In this document: positions 44,429 to 55,144 of the stretch, one piece after another | Position numbering within the stretch: the stretch's first letter is position 1 | Layout: each line of letters begins with the position of its first letter | From: Adiantum capillus-veneris | Taxonomy: Eukaryota > Streptophyta > Polypodiopsida > Polypodiales > Pteridaceae | Direction: 5' to 3' | Length of the DNA: 64,000 nt | NCBI GenBank assembly: GCA_014529385.2 | Contig: CM043944.1 | Span: 49,791,768 to 49,855,767 of the forward strand | Notes under the pieces: generated by a model | The model's database searches: none | Seen by the model: only the letters and a program-made list of their open reading frames with translations | Told to the model about the DNA's origin: nothing | Position numbers and translations under genes: made by a program

Positions 44429-45675
44429 GACGTTGTGGCAACCACTAACCTTAGTTGTTGGTTTCTTTCCCTTGAATTTTTATTTCATTTTTTGGGACCC
44501 TCTTTTTGAAGTCACAAATGGTCGGACATTGGATGGCCACTGTGAAACGGCCGACGGCCGAAAGTTTCACCTGCAGCAAGGAAGGGCAAGTCGCTACAAG
44601 ATGGTTGGGCCGATCGGCACTGAAACCCGAGCAGTAAAAGGGTGTCTTTGCTCAGTTCAAACTCATTTAGGGCCACGTGACACTTATAAGTTAGTGGGTA
44701 CTAGGAAATTAACTCAAAAGAGGCAAAGTGGACATATGGCAGCACCAGAGTGATTTGTCAGACTCATCCCAAGAGGGGGTGCCAATTTTTAAGAGAGGAG
44801 GCTTCTCCTTCTTGCTTAAGCGCCTACAATGTGTGTGTGAGTAGTAGGTGCAGGTTTTACAGCTTTGATGGAAAGCTTGCCTTCTCCCTTGTTTTATGTA
44901 GCACGATGATTCCGCTCTCATGCACCTCTCTCCCTTTTGAATACAGAACGCTGATGCCCAGCTCAAGGGCTTTCCATCTGTATGTACAGTTGTGTGGGTT
45001 CATGCGCATTTGCCGAGGCAAGAGCCTCTAGCACAAGTACCAAATTAGCTAATTGCTAATCCCCCGCAAGTACAAGCGAACTTGGAGAGATTTCATGCGA
45101 GAAATCTCGTCCAATTCAAAGGGCAAGTATCCCTACAAGTGCAGGAGCTCAAGAGCTTGCTATAGATGCGACGGGCACGGGAAACGAAGCCCGAAACAGT
45201 AAATTACAACCTGCTGTGTATTTTTGCAGGTTTAAGTGTTTGACCCTTTTTGATGCCTAAAACCCCCAGGAGCTTCGGGGAGGCTAGGAGATCACAGTAT
45301 AGGTGTTCTAGTGCATTTTCAAGGCATAAAAAAGAGATTTTAGTGTGCTACAATTTCTCGCCAGGTTTGGGAAAATGCTCAAATGCATCAAGAAAGTCAT
45401 CTTTTGCTTGGGGATTTTGTTTGGTAAGCCTCCTACTGCGGTTGCGTTACCGAAATCGGGCTAGAGTTCATTTTCAGCTCGATAAAAGGGGACAGCTCGT
45501 AAGAACTTACAAGTTTTCTCCAAAGTTTTACAAAAGGGGCGCTAGTCTTTGGGACCAACTCGGTGTCGTTGTCTCCTTGGAAGCACTCTAGCTCCCAGGC
45601 CGTCTTTTGTTTGAAGTGTAATTTTCAATCACACATTTATTCGTGAAGTTCCTCTCTGTTATAAAGTTTAACATC
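44429..45675 (+). repeat. truncated LTR related to 33853-35214, inverted
   Basis: Starts TGTGGCAACCACTAACCTTA, the reverse complement of the right end of 33853-35214, and follows it for about 1.25 kb, ending near GTTCCTCTCTGTTATAAAGT. The last 100 to 200 bp of the LTR are missing. It breaks a zinc-knuckle reading at its left edge and abuts an RNase H fragment at its right. Confidence 0.82.
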
Positions 45676-46180
45676 ATAAACTGAGTAGTTTTTTCTTGCA
45701 CTATTGAACTTTTGACTAAGGAATGCAACTGGGCGGCCATCTTGCTGAAGCACAGCGCCTATGGCAACATTGCTCGCATCAGTACATACCTCAAAGGGAT
45801 CATCCCAAGAGGCAAGGATAAGACACGGCGCTTCTGTCATCGCAACCTTGAGAGCTACGAAAAACTCAATGGCTGCCTCGGGCAAATCCATGCGCTGTCG
45901 GCGAGTCTTTACCCCTTTCAAAACATTTGTCATGGGTGCGGCAATTCTCTATGTGCGAACTATATGCTCGACATAAACCAAGAAAAGAACGCACATCATA
46001 TGCAGTTTTGGGCAAATCCCAATTACTTTCTTGTTCCACCTTCGCGGGATCTAGCTTGACGCCTTCTGGAGAAATGATATAACCCAGATAAGTAACTTCA
46101 GTGAGAAAAAACTCAGATTTCTTAGCTGCAATATATAGCCTTACACTCATCCAAACGGGTTGCAAAAAGAGATGCTTAAA
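45676..46180 (-). pseudogene. Gypsy RT C-terminus and RNase H
   Basis: The minus strand encodes AKKSEFFLTEVTYLGYIISP, DPAKVEQ and VRSFLGLCRAY (RT thumb), then CTDASNVAIGAVLQQDGRPV and FLSQKFNSARKNYSVYD (RNase H). The sequence type differs from elements A and B. RT fingers and palm are missing: the protease region follows directly at 46195, so there is an internal deletion. Confidence 0.85.
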
Positions 46181-46194
46181 CTTGGTAAACAAAG

Positions 46195-46605
46195 CTAAAT
46201 ACCTGTATGGAGCTTGAGCAGCATAGATGAATGCCGCTTGTGCTCCTCGTCGTAATTCACACTTTGCAGACACTCCTCAGCACGAATGATTATGGGAGAG
46301 TCACTTTTGGCATTTAATATGAGAGTATTGTCCTCCCAATCAATAAGAGGGTTATGCTCACGAAACCATCTAATGCCCAAAAGCATATCCCATCCTAAAA
46401 GAGGAGACACAAAAAATTTCCTACGGAAGACAGCTTGTTGAAATGTAAACAACACATCAAGGTACTCTTGCGTGATGAGAGAGTCCATACCGGGAGCGAA
46501 GCTAGACACCTCGAAAGGAGATGTCTGACTAACCTCTAGGCGGGCTCTCTCTACAAGAGAGGAGGCACTAATCACATCATGCATACTGCCTAGACAATAT
46601 GACAA
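46195..46605 (-). pseudogene. Gypsy protease region
   Basis: GWDMLLGIRWFREHNPLIDW with EDNTLIL is the C-terminal half of a Gypsy protease and its junction to RT. The catalytic D-S/T-G motif lies upstream in a broken frame and is not clear. Confidence 0.75.
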
Positions 46606-46689
46606 AACACTGATCCTTCACATGGCCATAACACTTCATGAGAGACTCATTAATGTGCGTGTCAAAAACATGTGAAGACTCAAATTGAT

Positions 46690-48060
46690 TCATTTTAAAG
46701 TGCTTGTGGTAGCTGTGGGTTCTTTGGGTTCTTTAGGTGGAGTTGTCTTAGGATAAGCCTTCTTAATGTGACCCTTGACGTGACATTGATAAGATCTACC
46801 TTCCTTAGCATAAATCACTTCCATTATGTATCCTCTTATAATTCCTTGTGCGGCTTTTTCATCCGGGGTTAGCTTAGGTTTTGCACGTGCTTTAGCTTTA
46901 CCCTTAAATTCATTTTGAGAGTTCTTTTCCGAAGAATTAGAGGAAGATTGGCTAAGAGTTACCATTCTTACCGTTCTTACTGTTCTGTGGATTCTGAGGA
47001 GCGTAAGAGGTACTGTAAGAAGACTTGTTCTCCTTAGGATTGTCATTACAAGGGAGTTTTTTATGAGCAGCATTCTTCAAAGGGGGCACATAATTACGAG
47101 AAGATGCCGTAATACGGGCTGTAGCAGCTTTAGCGGGTTTCTTGGGCACTATCGAAGTTTGAGAGGTCGAAATCTATTCTTTTCCTTTGTCTTTAATATT
47201 TGGAGAAGCAGAAAGTACATACAATTGTAATTGTTTCCCTTTGCCTTTATTCGCCCCAGCTCTCAAGGAGGAGGTTGAAGCACATTCGGTTTGAGCCTCA
47301 GTAGAAGATTTCAGAGGTGAGAGAGTCTGAGGAGTAAGGACGGCCGAAGGAGGTGGTTGCAGATTTGGTTTCAGACATTCGAACTGCATATGACCAAATT
47401 TGCCACAGCGGAAGCAAGAGTTTACAAACTTGCCCCATTTAAGCTTAAATGGACGCTTTCCAACGACTGCATCTCCAGAATCGATCGAAATGCCTGCTGT
47501 GTGGGGATTTTGTGTCCCACAGAATACAAAAACGGTTTGTGTTTGCGTCCAGCTTAGGAGAGCAAATGACTTTGCCCAACTGAGCAACCAACAAAGGAAG
47601 AAAGTGACGCCAAGTGCAAGGAAAGTCGACCACCTCAACCCAGACGGGACACTTGTGACGAATGAGACTCTGATAGTCCTTGGTGAGAGCCCAGGGCAGT
47701 ACATGAGTCATCTACGTATTGAAAAAAAGAGGAGACATTTCAAGCAGAGCATACCGAGCATCCATGTCGACTAGCAAGACTTCATTGAACCCTTGCGCGC
47801 CAAAGTAAACCCCTCGGACTGCTTGCCGTTTGAGTAGGAAATCAACCCATTGGCCTACATCCTGAGCCGTAGGCATTCTACCCGGGGAAAAAAGAATCAC
47901 CGCGTTAAGAGCATATTGAGCAACAGGATCCATAAGCTCCTGTATAGGGATACGCACTTACGAGAGTGGATCCTTCCCAGGCTTGACGTGCATCCTCGAA
48001 GTCCTCATGCAAACATTCTTTGATAAGGCTTAAAGCATCCATATCCGAAGATTCCATGGC
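46690..48060 (-). pseudogene. gag-like gene with DUF4283-like fold and zinc knuckle
   Basis: Starts at ATG near 48057 (MESSDMDALSLIKECLHEDF). After a frameshift near 47955 and further breaks it reads FNEVLLVDMDARYALLEMSP, VLPWALTKDYQSLIRHKCPV, WVEVVDFPCTWRHFLPLLVA, and then WGKFVNSCFRCGKFGHMQFE-C (knuckle CX2CX4HX4C near 47380-47425). The order PW…P-x-W-V-x-V-x-x-x-P…G followed by a zinc knuckle is that of plant DUF4283/zf-CCHC_4 proteins, usually found as LINE ORF1. Here it lies upstream of Gypsy protease and RT on the same strand. A second knuckle-like CHVKGHIKKAYP is near 46765. Assignment to DUF4283 is by pattern only. Confidence 0.6.
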
Positions 48061-49574
48061 TTTCCGACGCTTGTATATACACTGATCAATCGAATCCATG
48101 TGAAGCTCACACACACACACACATCCTTCTTTTTTTTTGCTAGGGGGGGGAAAGGGGGGGGGGGGGGGGAGAAGGTTTTGATATTTGATTGCTATTGACA
48201 CAGACAGACACACACAGGGTGGCTATATAGAAACACTCACACCTCTCTCTCTCACACAAAACGACAAAAGGACTGCATGCAGGCGAAATCAAACTTTAAC
48301 CACCGGCGCGCTGTGAAGGGCTTGCACAGGGTAGATGTTGTGCAGAACAGAGTTGTGCGACAGACGAGTGGCAGAAGGATTTACCACACACCTAAATCCC
48401 CCATGCGCGCGCGCACACACTCACACAAATCAAGAGCTTGCAGAAGCGCTGATCTAGGAGGGTAGGCCTACTCTTCCCATTGGACCTTCGACAATCACCC
48501 TTTTCTTGACCTGCTGCGCACACTCTTATATGATACAAGACCTGATGTACACAGTCAATCCAAACAGGACTTTGTTGGTCGATCAAACCCTAAACCCTTG
48601 CTGATTGTGCATGTACACCTGCTTAACCTTTGCTGAACACCACTTATGTAAAACAGGTTTGTTGTACATTCCACACGCACCACACAGATTGATGAGGCAC
48701 TGCACACAGAGGCTGCAAAGACTTGCGTAAAGGCTCAACTCACGCACAGGCTGCAGAGGACGCGCAGGCAAAGAGTTACCCGCAGCAGAGGTCTGACGCG
48801 TACACTGTGTGATGCGCGCTGCAGATCTCTCGTGAGCAAAAGAAGTCCGCGTGCTATAGAAGGCCACGCGCTGCAGAGGTTCGACGCGAGCAGTCTCTCA
48901 CACCACACAGCGCGCGCGCACACACACACACACACAGAGGTTAGAGTTGAGGGAGGAAGAGATCGATACAAAGATGGGGTTCCAACCAGCCCTCCAACGG
49001 AAGAGAACGACACCAAGATGGGTTTCCAAACCCCCCCCCCCCTCCTCCCCACCTTGTTACAGAAGTAGTGTTTGCAACTTTAATGCACAAATTGAGTCCG
49101 ATCTTTCTCAAATGCTCAAATCCCATCATACCCCGTGGCTACTGTAGAGATGCCTCTTGGGCTAATCGTGGGTTAGCTGAAAAACTTTGGTGTCATGTGA
49201 GGCCCATATCTGACCAAATCCACAATGGGCTGATGGGGAGAGGTGTTAAAAGCAGATGCTTAGTTTGATCCTTCAGGTCGCTTGGATGACAGTGCTTAGG
49301 GCTAATTGAAGTTCCCCCACAACACAAATGCCACCAAGATTTAGAGATAATTTTGGGCTGAGATCTTCCTCTAACGGGATGTCGGGGCAGCCCCTAGATT
49401 ATCAAGAGATGAGCTTCTTCTATATCCTCATACTACATCACATCCACCACTTTATATCCCCCAGCTGAGCTTTGTACAAGCACAATTTCACATATTGAGA
49501 GCACCCCTATTCCCTCTCACGAAGGTCCTATTACCTCGATCTTTCTTTTGCCACCATCTAATCACATGATTGCG

Positions 49575-49577
<3 letters not shown>
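48061..49577. other. low-complexity and unassigned sequence
   Basis: Contains (CA)n at 48106-48122, a T-run, G8-A3-G16 at 48143-48169, alternating CG/CA runs at 48402-48425 and 48910-48937, and a C-run near 49030. It may include the leader or LTR of the minus-strand element to its left, but I found no second LTR copy in the window. 49060-49560 has nothing recognisable. Confidence 0.45.

Positions 49578-49607
<30 letters not shown>
49578..49607. repeat. (TC)n microsatellite
   Basis: Fifteen TC units, with no LINE tail on either side. Confidence 0.96.
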
Positions 49608-49611
<4 letters not shown>

Positions 49612-50214
49612 TCAACCGAATTTAACCTGAGCTGGAACGACTGTGTAAGGTCGATGGGGAACTAGCCTGCGGAGGCAGCACGTCATCATTGCGTTCGGCG
49701 AGAGCTCCCAAGCGGACTGCATCTGCTTTTTTGCTTCGCTAGCCTATGTTTAATTTTTTGTTTACTTGGTGAGCTCTTTGAGCCCACAAGCGACCACGTG
49801 GCAACACGTCAAAAAAAAAATGTTGGTTCGTCACTTTTGGAGGACATCAATCATATAAATATTATTTGTTGTTCTGGCAGATTGCGAAGAGGGTTCAGCA
49901 GTGACCTCCGATAGTGGTACTCGGGAGACACAATGCGTTGAGGGCTCGCGTTGGACTCAAGCAGGGCAAAAGGTGGGGTGCACTTAAGGTTAAAACAAAA
50001 GGCAACGGATGCAGCTTATCTTGACAACCTTGAAGGATGTGTGGGATTGGGGGTGTGCATGAGCTGCTAACACTTCAAGGAAGTGATCAAGGAAGGTGCC
50101 GGCTCTTGACAAAGTCTCTAGGCATAGGTATGCACTTACAATGTTAAAAGAAATTACAAAACCCAAGATACAACAAAACAAGATGTTATTCGCCATTATG
50201 TTTTTCTTTTTTGA

Positions 50215-50400
50215 ATGTGGCTCTATTGGACTAAGAGCAATCAGATGGAAAAAGGCAACAAGTTCAAGTGCAAGTTTTGTAAGCAAGAAATTTCTAGTTC
50301 CATGATTACTAGAAGTAAATGCATTTAACACCTTGGCACCTTTTTGTAAGCTTGCAAAGCAAATAGAGTCAATACTTCTCCAAATTTTCACAACGATGAG
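50215..50400 (+). pseudogene. BED zinc-finger remnant, possibly from a hAT transposon
   Basis: The plus strand from ATG 50215 reads MWLYWTKSNQMEKGNKFKCK, FCKQEISSSMITRSKC, then after a stop HLGTFL. The spacing W…KCKFC…R…HL is that of a BED-type finger at the start of many plant hAT transposases. Two in-frame stops interrupt it and no transposase core follows before 50634. Confidence 0.45.
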
Positions 50401-50633
50401 GGTAAAAACTACAAGTTTTTTCAGTTTAGAGTAAGAGGAGGATATTGACATGTCTCCCTCTCAATCTAACTCACCATACCTGATATTTTATCGATCAATA
50501 GCTCATCTTAATTGCCTTTCCAACACATTCGACGTAGATAAGTAATGACCCATGCAATTGATCAAACTAATGCATAACATAATCCCTGGAGTGTGTACCA
50601 CCAATGGGATGATTATGATGACAAGATGATGGA

Positions 50634-50860
50634 TGTTGGAATTAGGGTTGCAGAGAAACACACACAGCTTGGAGAAGATGAAGGAAGCTCAAGGCGCACA
50701 ATAGAGAGTGTATAACATAGTGTGCAATGGAAAGATAGATAGCCCTAGAGTGATGGGCGTATATACAATGCTCAGGGGAAAAAACCTCCTAAAGAGGGAA
50801 AAAATGCCCCGACAGTCCTAGTGTGTTCACACACATCACTACCACATGTATATGGTAACA
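50634..50860 (-). repeat. 3' LTR of element D with adjacent purine tract
   Basis: TGTTGGAATTAGGGTTGCAG to GGTAACA. On the minus strand the LTR is preceded by AGGGGGGATT (50861-50870), the polypurine tract. Confidence 0.93.
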
Positions 50861-50935
50861 AATCCCCCCTGGAATGATGCGATGAACAAGAGCTGGCACA
50901 TGAGTAAAGGGAAGTGACATGCCCGAAGGACATGA

Positions 50936-51870
50936 TCAGTCCACAAAGGGGAGTAAGCCCAAAGCTTTGCGGAAAGCTTCAAGCTTCTCACGAGACAATG
51001 CCTTTGTGAAAAGATCTGCAAGGTTGTCCTGTGTTGGCACATAAGCCAAGCTGATCTCTCCTGCTGAGAGCCTCTCCCTGACATAGTGGTAATGCACCTC
51101 AATGTGCTTTGTGCGAGCATGAAAAATTGGGTTCCTCGCAACTGCCAATGCGCTCTGAATGTCAGTGTAGATAGTGTTGGCAGTGTCCTATCCAACACCC
51201 AAATCATCCATAAGGTGTCTCAGCCATACACACTCAATCGTAGCTGTGAAGACTGCCCTATACTCAGCCTCACAACTCGAAGTGGCCACAGTAGGTTGCT
51301 TCTTGCTCAACCATGATATACATGAACTACCAAGCATGAAACAAAAACCACTTGTGGACACTCTCGTGTCAAAACAACCAGCCCAATCTGAGTCTGAAAA
51401 AGCATGTAAATGTGGCGGCAATGATCCCCCCTTGGGATAAAACAAGCCAAGATGTAAAGTGCCACTAAGGTAGCAAAAAATCCTCTTGACAACCTACCAA
51501 TGCTTAGACCCTGGGCTATGCATAAATCTGCTGACCTGTGAGACTGCAAACTGAATATCCGGCCTCGTGTTGCATACATAAATGAGGCAACCAACAGCAG
51601 TTTGATAAAGAGTGACATCAGCAGGATCGCCAGCATCATGTAGACTCAACTTCAAACCTGTTTCCATGGGAGTGGCAATAGGTTTGCAATCCTCAAGTCC
51701 AAACTTACATAGCAATGTCTCTATGTAACTTTTCTGACACAAGGCAATACCACCATCACATTGCTTAAATTGTATACCCAAGTAATGATGCAACAGCCCC
51801 AAATCTTTCATCTTGAAAGTAGCATTCAAATCAGCCTTAAATTCAGCAATATGTCTCTCATTTGGTCCAG
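50936..51870 (-). pseudogene. element D RT C-terminus and RNase H
   Basis: Picks up after element E with TGPNERHIAEFKADLNATFK and MKDLGLLHHYLGIQF, then NTRPDIQFAVSQVSRFMHS. RNase H follows (FSDSDWAGCFDTRVSTSGFC, then SSCEAEYRAVFTATIECVWL and TKHIEVHYHYVRERL). TAG codons interrupt it after GSKHW (near 51492) and after DDLGVG (51185-51187). Confidence 0.9.
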
Positions 51871-51874
51871 TGAC

Positions 51875-52067
51875 TGAAGGAGTACGAGCGGAAGTGCGAC
51901 ACGAGAGAGAGAGTGCGAGAAGAAGAGCACGACGATATGGTGAACTCGCTCTACTGTAATGTGTAGAGCATAGTGAGTTCTTATTAGGTTTTAACAAAAG
52001 AATATGTATACATACCTGGCGGCCCGCCCACTCACCTGGGCGACCACATTGACTTTACACCCCAACA
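51875..52067 (-). repeat. 3' LTR of element E
   Basis: 193 bp, TGAAGGAGTACGAG to CCCCAACA on the plus strand; matches 56243-56434. Confidence 0.93.
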
Positions 52068-52156
52068 ACCTCCCACTTAAAGTCCAATGTGGTACTTTAA
52101 ATGTGAGAGAACCTACTATACAAGCTAATATACAAGAGATGTAGAGAAGTGATGTA

Positions 52157-54313
52157 CTACCCTACACCTAACTGCTTGCGCAAATGCGCAAAGCTCTCTG
52201 AGGGAAGTCCTTTTGTAAGTAGATCAGCAGGATTTTCTATGGTGTGAACTTTGACAAGCTGAAGTTGCTTATCCTCGAGCATTTCCCTGATGAAATGATA
52301 CCTCACATCCACATGTTTTGTCTTTGAGTGATAAACTGGATTGCGAGCCAATTGTATAGCACTTTGACTATCACAATATAACACAGGCATCTCTTCTTTG
52401 ATTCCCAAATCTGTTACTAGTCGATTAAGCCAAATTGATGCTTTGCATGCCTTTGATGCTGCAACATATTCAGCCTCTGTAGTAGACTGAGTAACACAAT
52501 CTTGTAATCTAGAACGCCATGATACTGCTCCACCAGCCAATATAAAGACATACCCTGACGTGGACCTTTGGTTGTCTAAGTCACCTGCATAATCTGAGTC
52601 TGTAAAACCCTTTACACTTAGCTCCTGACTCCCATAGCATATACGCATACTCTTTGTAGATTTCAGGTATCTCAATATTCCTTTCACTGCCTCCCAATGT
52701 TTCTTGCCTGGGTTTGACAGGTATCGACTTACTACTCCCACTGCAAATGCAATGTCTGGGCAAGTAGCAATCATTGCATACATCAAACTACCCACTGCAG
52801 ACGCATATGGAATCTTATCCATTTCAGCATGTTCTTCCTCAGATACAGGACAATCTTGTTTGCTAAGTTTCACATATGGTGGCAATGGAACACTCAATGC
52901 CTTTCCCTTCTCCATGTTGAAACGTTGCAAAACCTTGTCAATATACTCTGTTTGAGATAACCAAATCAACTTCTTTGATCTGTCTCTCTCAATGCGCATA
53001 CCAAGTATATGACTTGCCTCACCCATGTCTTTCATGTCAAATGATTTTTCCATCTTTGACTTCAAAGCTGAAATTTCTTCCAAGTGCTTGCCAGCAATCA
53101 ACATGTCATCCACATACAAAATAAGGATTAGCCCACTGCCATCCTTAGCTTTCTTTGTATATAGACAGTGATCAAACTCACTACGTTTGTAGCCTTGAGA
53201 AAGCATATACTTGTGGAACTTATGGTACCATGCCCTCGGTGATTGTTTTAAGCCATAAAGACTCTTTAACAACTGGCATACCAAATCTTCCTTGCCTTTC
53301 TCAACAAACCCTTCTGGCTGCTGCATGTAAATTTCCACATCTAAATCACCATGCAAGAACGTTGTCTTGACATCCATTTGGTGCAACACCAAATCTAATA
53401 TGGAAACCAATGCAAGAAAGCATCTCAATATAGTCATCTTGACCACCGGAGACAAGACTTCATCAAAGTCAATGCCTTGTTCTTGCTTAAAGCCCTTGGC
53501 AACAAGCCTTGCTTTGTACTTTGGCTGACTATCATGAGCGGTGATCTTATACCTGTAAACCCATTTACAAGGTAGAGCCTTTTTGCCCTGTGGTAATTTA
53601 ACTAGCTTCCATGTCTGGTTTTTATGCAGAGCTGTCATCTCTGACTGCATGGCCAATTGCCAATTCCCGGAGTCCTTCATTTGCACTGCTTCCTTGTAAC
53701 ATGAAGGCTCATTGCAATCAGTCAACATGACATAGTTCATAGATGGAACAAACCGATCAGGAGGTCGTGAGATCCATCCCAATTTACGCAAAATAGGTGA
53801 CTGAGGCTCAGCCACAACCTGTAGTTCCACTCTATCCTGTCCTTGCTCCTCTTGAGCCCTGACATTTTGTCTTGCACGTGCAGGTCTATCTTCTTGGAAG
53901 ACAACTCTTCTAATCTCCTCAACCCTCTTTGGTTTAGAATGATATTTGGCTTCATTAAAGTGAACATCATTGCTGCGGATAACCTTTCTGGATTCGAGAT
54001 CCCAAAGTCTGTGCCCCATCTCACCAGAATTACCATAGCCTAGAAAGATGCACTTTCTACTCTTTGGCTCAAGTTTGTTCCTAAATTCCTTTGGAACATG
54101 AGTATATGCCTCACAGCCAAAGACACTGAGATGCTTGTATGAGGGCATTTTGCCTGACCATACCATCTCTGCCACTGAATCCTTCTGCAAAACCTTGCTA
54201 GGAGATCTATTTATAAGATGAACAGCTGTTGATACAGCTTCAGCCCAAAACCCATTTGGCAATTGTGCATTAGACAACATACTTCTGACCTTCTCTTGTA
54301 TGGTCCTATTCAT
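52157..54313 (-). CDS. element E integrase C-terminus, reverse transcriptase and RNase H
   Basis: 718 uninterrupted codons, the longest intact Copia frame in the window. It starts within the integrase core (MNRTIQEKVRSMLSNAQLPN), runs through the GKMPSYKHLSVFGCEAY segment typical of Copia integrase, then RT with WVYRYKITAH, MDVKTTFLHGDLDVEIYM and the catalytic LILYVDDMLIAG (YVDD at 400-403). RNase H has GFTDSDYAGDLDNQRSTSGY and STTEAEYVAASKACKASIWL. A TGA at 54374-54376 separates it from the upstream frame, which otherwise continues in register. The ATG used to define the start is internal, not a real initiation site. Confidence 0.9.
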   Translation of the reverse strand: MNRTIQEKVRSMLSNAQLPNGFWAEAVSTAVHLINRSPSKVLQKDSVAEMVWSGKMPSYKHLSVFGCEAYTHVPKEFRNKLEPKSRKCIFLGYGNSGEMGHRLWDLESRKVIRSNDVHFNEAKYHSKPKRVEEIRRVVFQEDRPARARQNVRAQEEQGQDRVELQVVAEPQSPILRKLGWISRPPDRFVPSMNYVMLTDCNEPSCYKEAVQMKDSGNWQLAMQSEMTALHKNQTWKLVKLPQGKKALPCKWVYRYKITAHDSQPKYKARLVAKGFKQEQGIDFDEVLSPVVKMTILRCFLALVSILDLVLHQMDVKTTFLHGDLDVEIYMQQPEGFVEKGKEDLVCQLLKSLYGLKQSPRAWYHKFHKYMLSQGYKRSEFDHCLYTKKAKDGSGLILILYVDDMLIAGKHLEEISALKSKMEKSFDMKDMGEASHILGMRIERDRSKKLIWLSQTEYIDKVLQRFNMEKGKALSVPLPPYVKLSKQDCPVSEEEHAEMDKIPYASAVGSLMYAMIATCPDIAFAVGVVSRYLSNPGKKHWEAVKGILRYLKSTKSMRICYGSQELSVKGFTDSDYAGDLDNQRSTSGYVFILAGGAVSWRSRLQDCVTQSTTEAEYVAASKACKASIWLNRLVTDLGIKEEMPVLYCDSQSAIQLARNPVYHSKTKHVDVRYHFIREMLEDKQLQLVKVHTIENPADLLTKGLPSESFAHLRKQLGVG

Positions 54314-54376
54314 CCTCTCAGCAACACCATTTTGAGGAGGATTGTAAGGAGCGGTAAGTTCACATTTTATACCTTT

Positions 54377-55144
54377 TCACTCACAAAAGTCATGAAAGAC
54401 CTTTGAAACATACTCTCCACCATTGTCAGTGCGTAAGCATTTAAGCTTCTTGCCACTCTGATTCTCCACAAGTGTCACAAAAGTTTTGAAAACACTAAAT
54501 GCTTCATCCTTGTGCTTGAGAAAGTAAACCCATACTTTCCTCGAGTAATCATCTATAAATGTCATAAAGTAAGAAGCTCCCCCTAGAGATAGGTTAGGCA
54601 TAGGTCCACACAAATCACTATGAACAAGTGCCAATTGTGTATCTCTTCTACTGCTTCTATGCTTATGTGGCTGTTGTGTTTGCTTACCATACAGACAATG
54701 TTCACAGAAGTCAAAATCATTAAATGAAAAGCAAGACAAATAACCAGAACGAGACAAGATTTCCATTCCCTTCTTGGACATATGTCCTAACCGGCTATGC
54801 CACAAAGAAACGTTCGGCTGCTCGGTTACATTGATTACATTTTTAGAGACATTTGATACATAAATCATGTAAAGCCCTCCAGACTTTACTCCATGTGCTA
54901 CTGTCATAGAACCCTTGGATATCTTCCACATGTTCTGTCCAAAAGTGGTGATGTAGCCAGCATCATCAAGTAAACCTGTGATGATCAAGATCTTTGTAAT
55001 TGCGGGAACATATCTCACATTCTTCAGCGTGAAAGAAGAGCCATTCTGAAACTTCAATTGAACATCTCCAACACCTAAGATCTCACATGTCTGTCCATCC
55101 ATCTTCTTGATATTGTAAAGAGCAGTGTCCTGTGATCCAGCCAT
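54377..55144 (-). pseudogene. element E protease end, GAG-pre-integrase and integrase N-terminus
   Basis: 255 codons. GVGDVQLKFQNGSSFTLKNV with RYVPAI is the C-terminal half of Copia protease. LWHSRLGHMSKKGMEILSRS and CEHCLYGKQ are the GAG-pre-integrase finger. SDLCGPMPNLSLGGASYFMT, DDYSRKVWVYFLKHKDEAF and TDNGGEYVS are the integrase with two of its three acidic residues. It ends in a TGA that truncates integrase before its catalytic Glu. The protease active site, which should lie upstream, is missing. Confidence 0.88.

Noticed and set aside
47400-47774. 124-codon plus-strand open frame
   Set aside because: Shadow of the DUF4283-like gag gene on the minus strand.
49990-50451. 153-codon minus-strand open frame with hydrophobic segments
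   Set aside because: It lies opposite the BED-like remnant and has no recognisable domain, so the hydrophobic stretches are probably chance from A/T-rich complement.
50839-51207. Second protein overlapping the element D RNase H
   Set aside because: Alternative-frame reading; the RNase H motifs lie in the other frame of the same strand.
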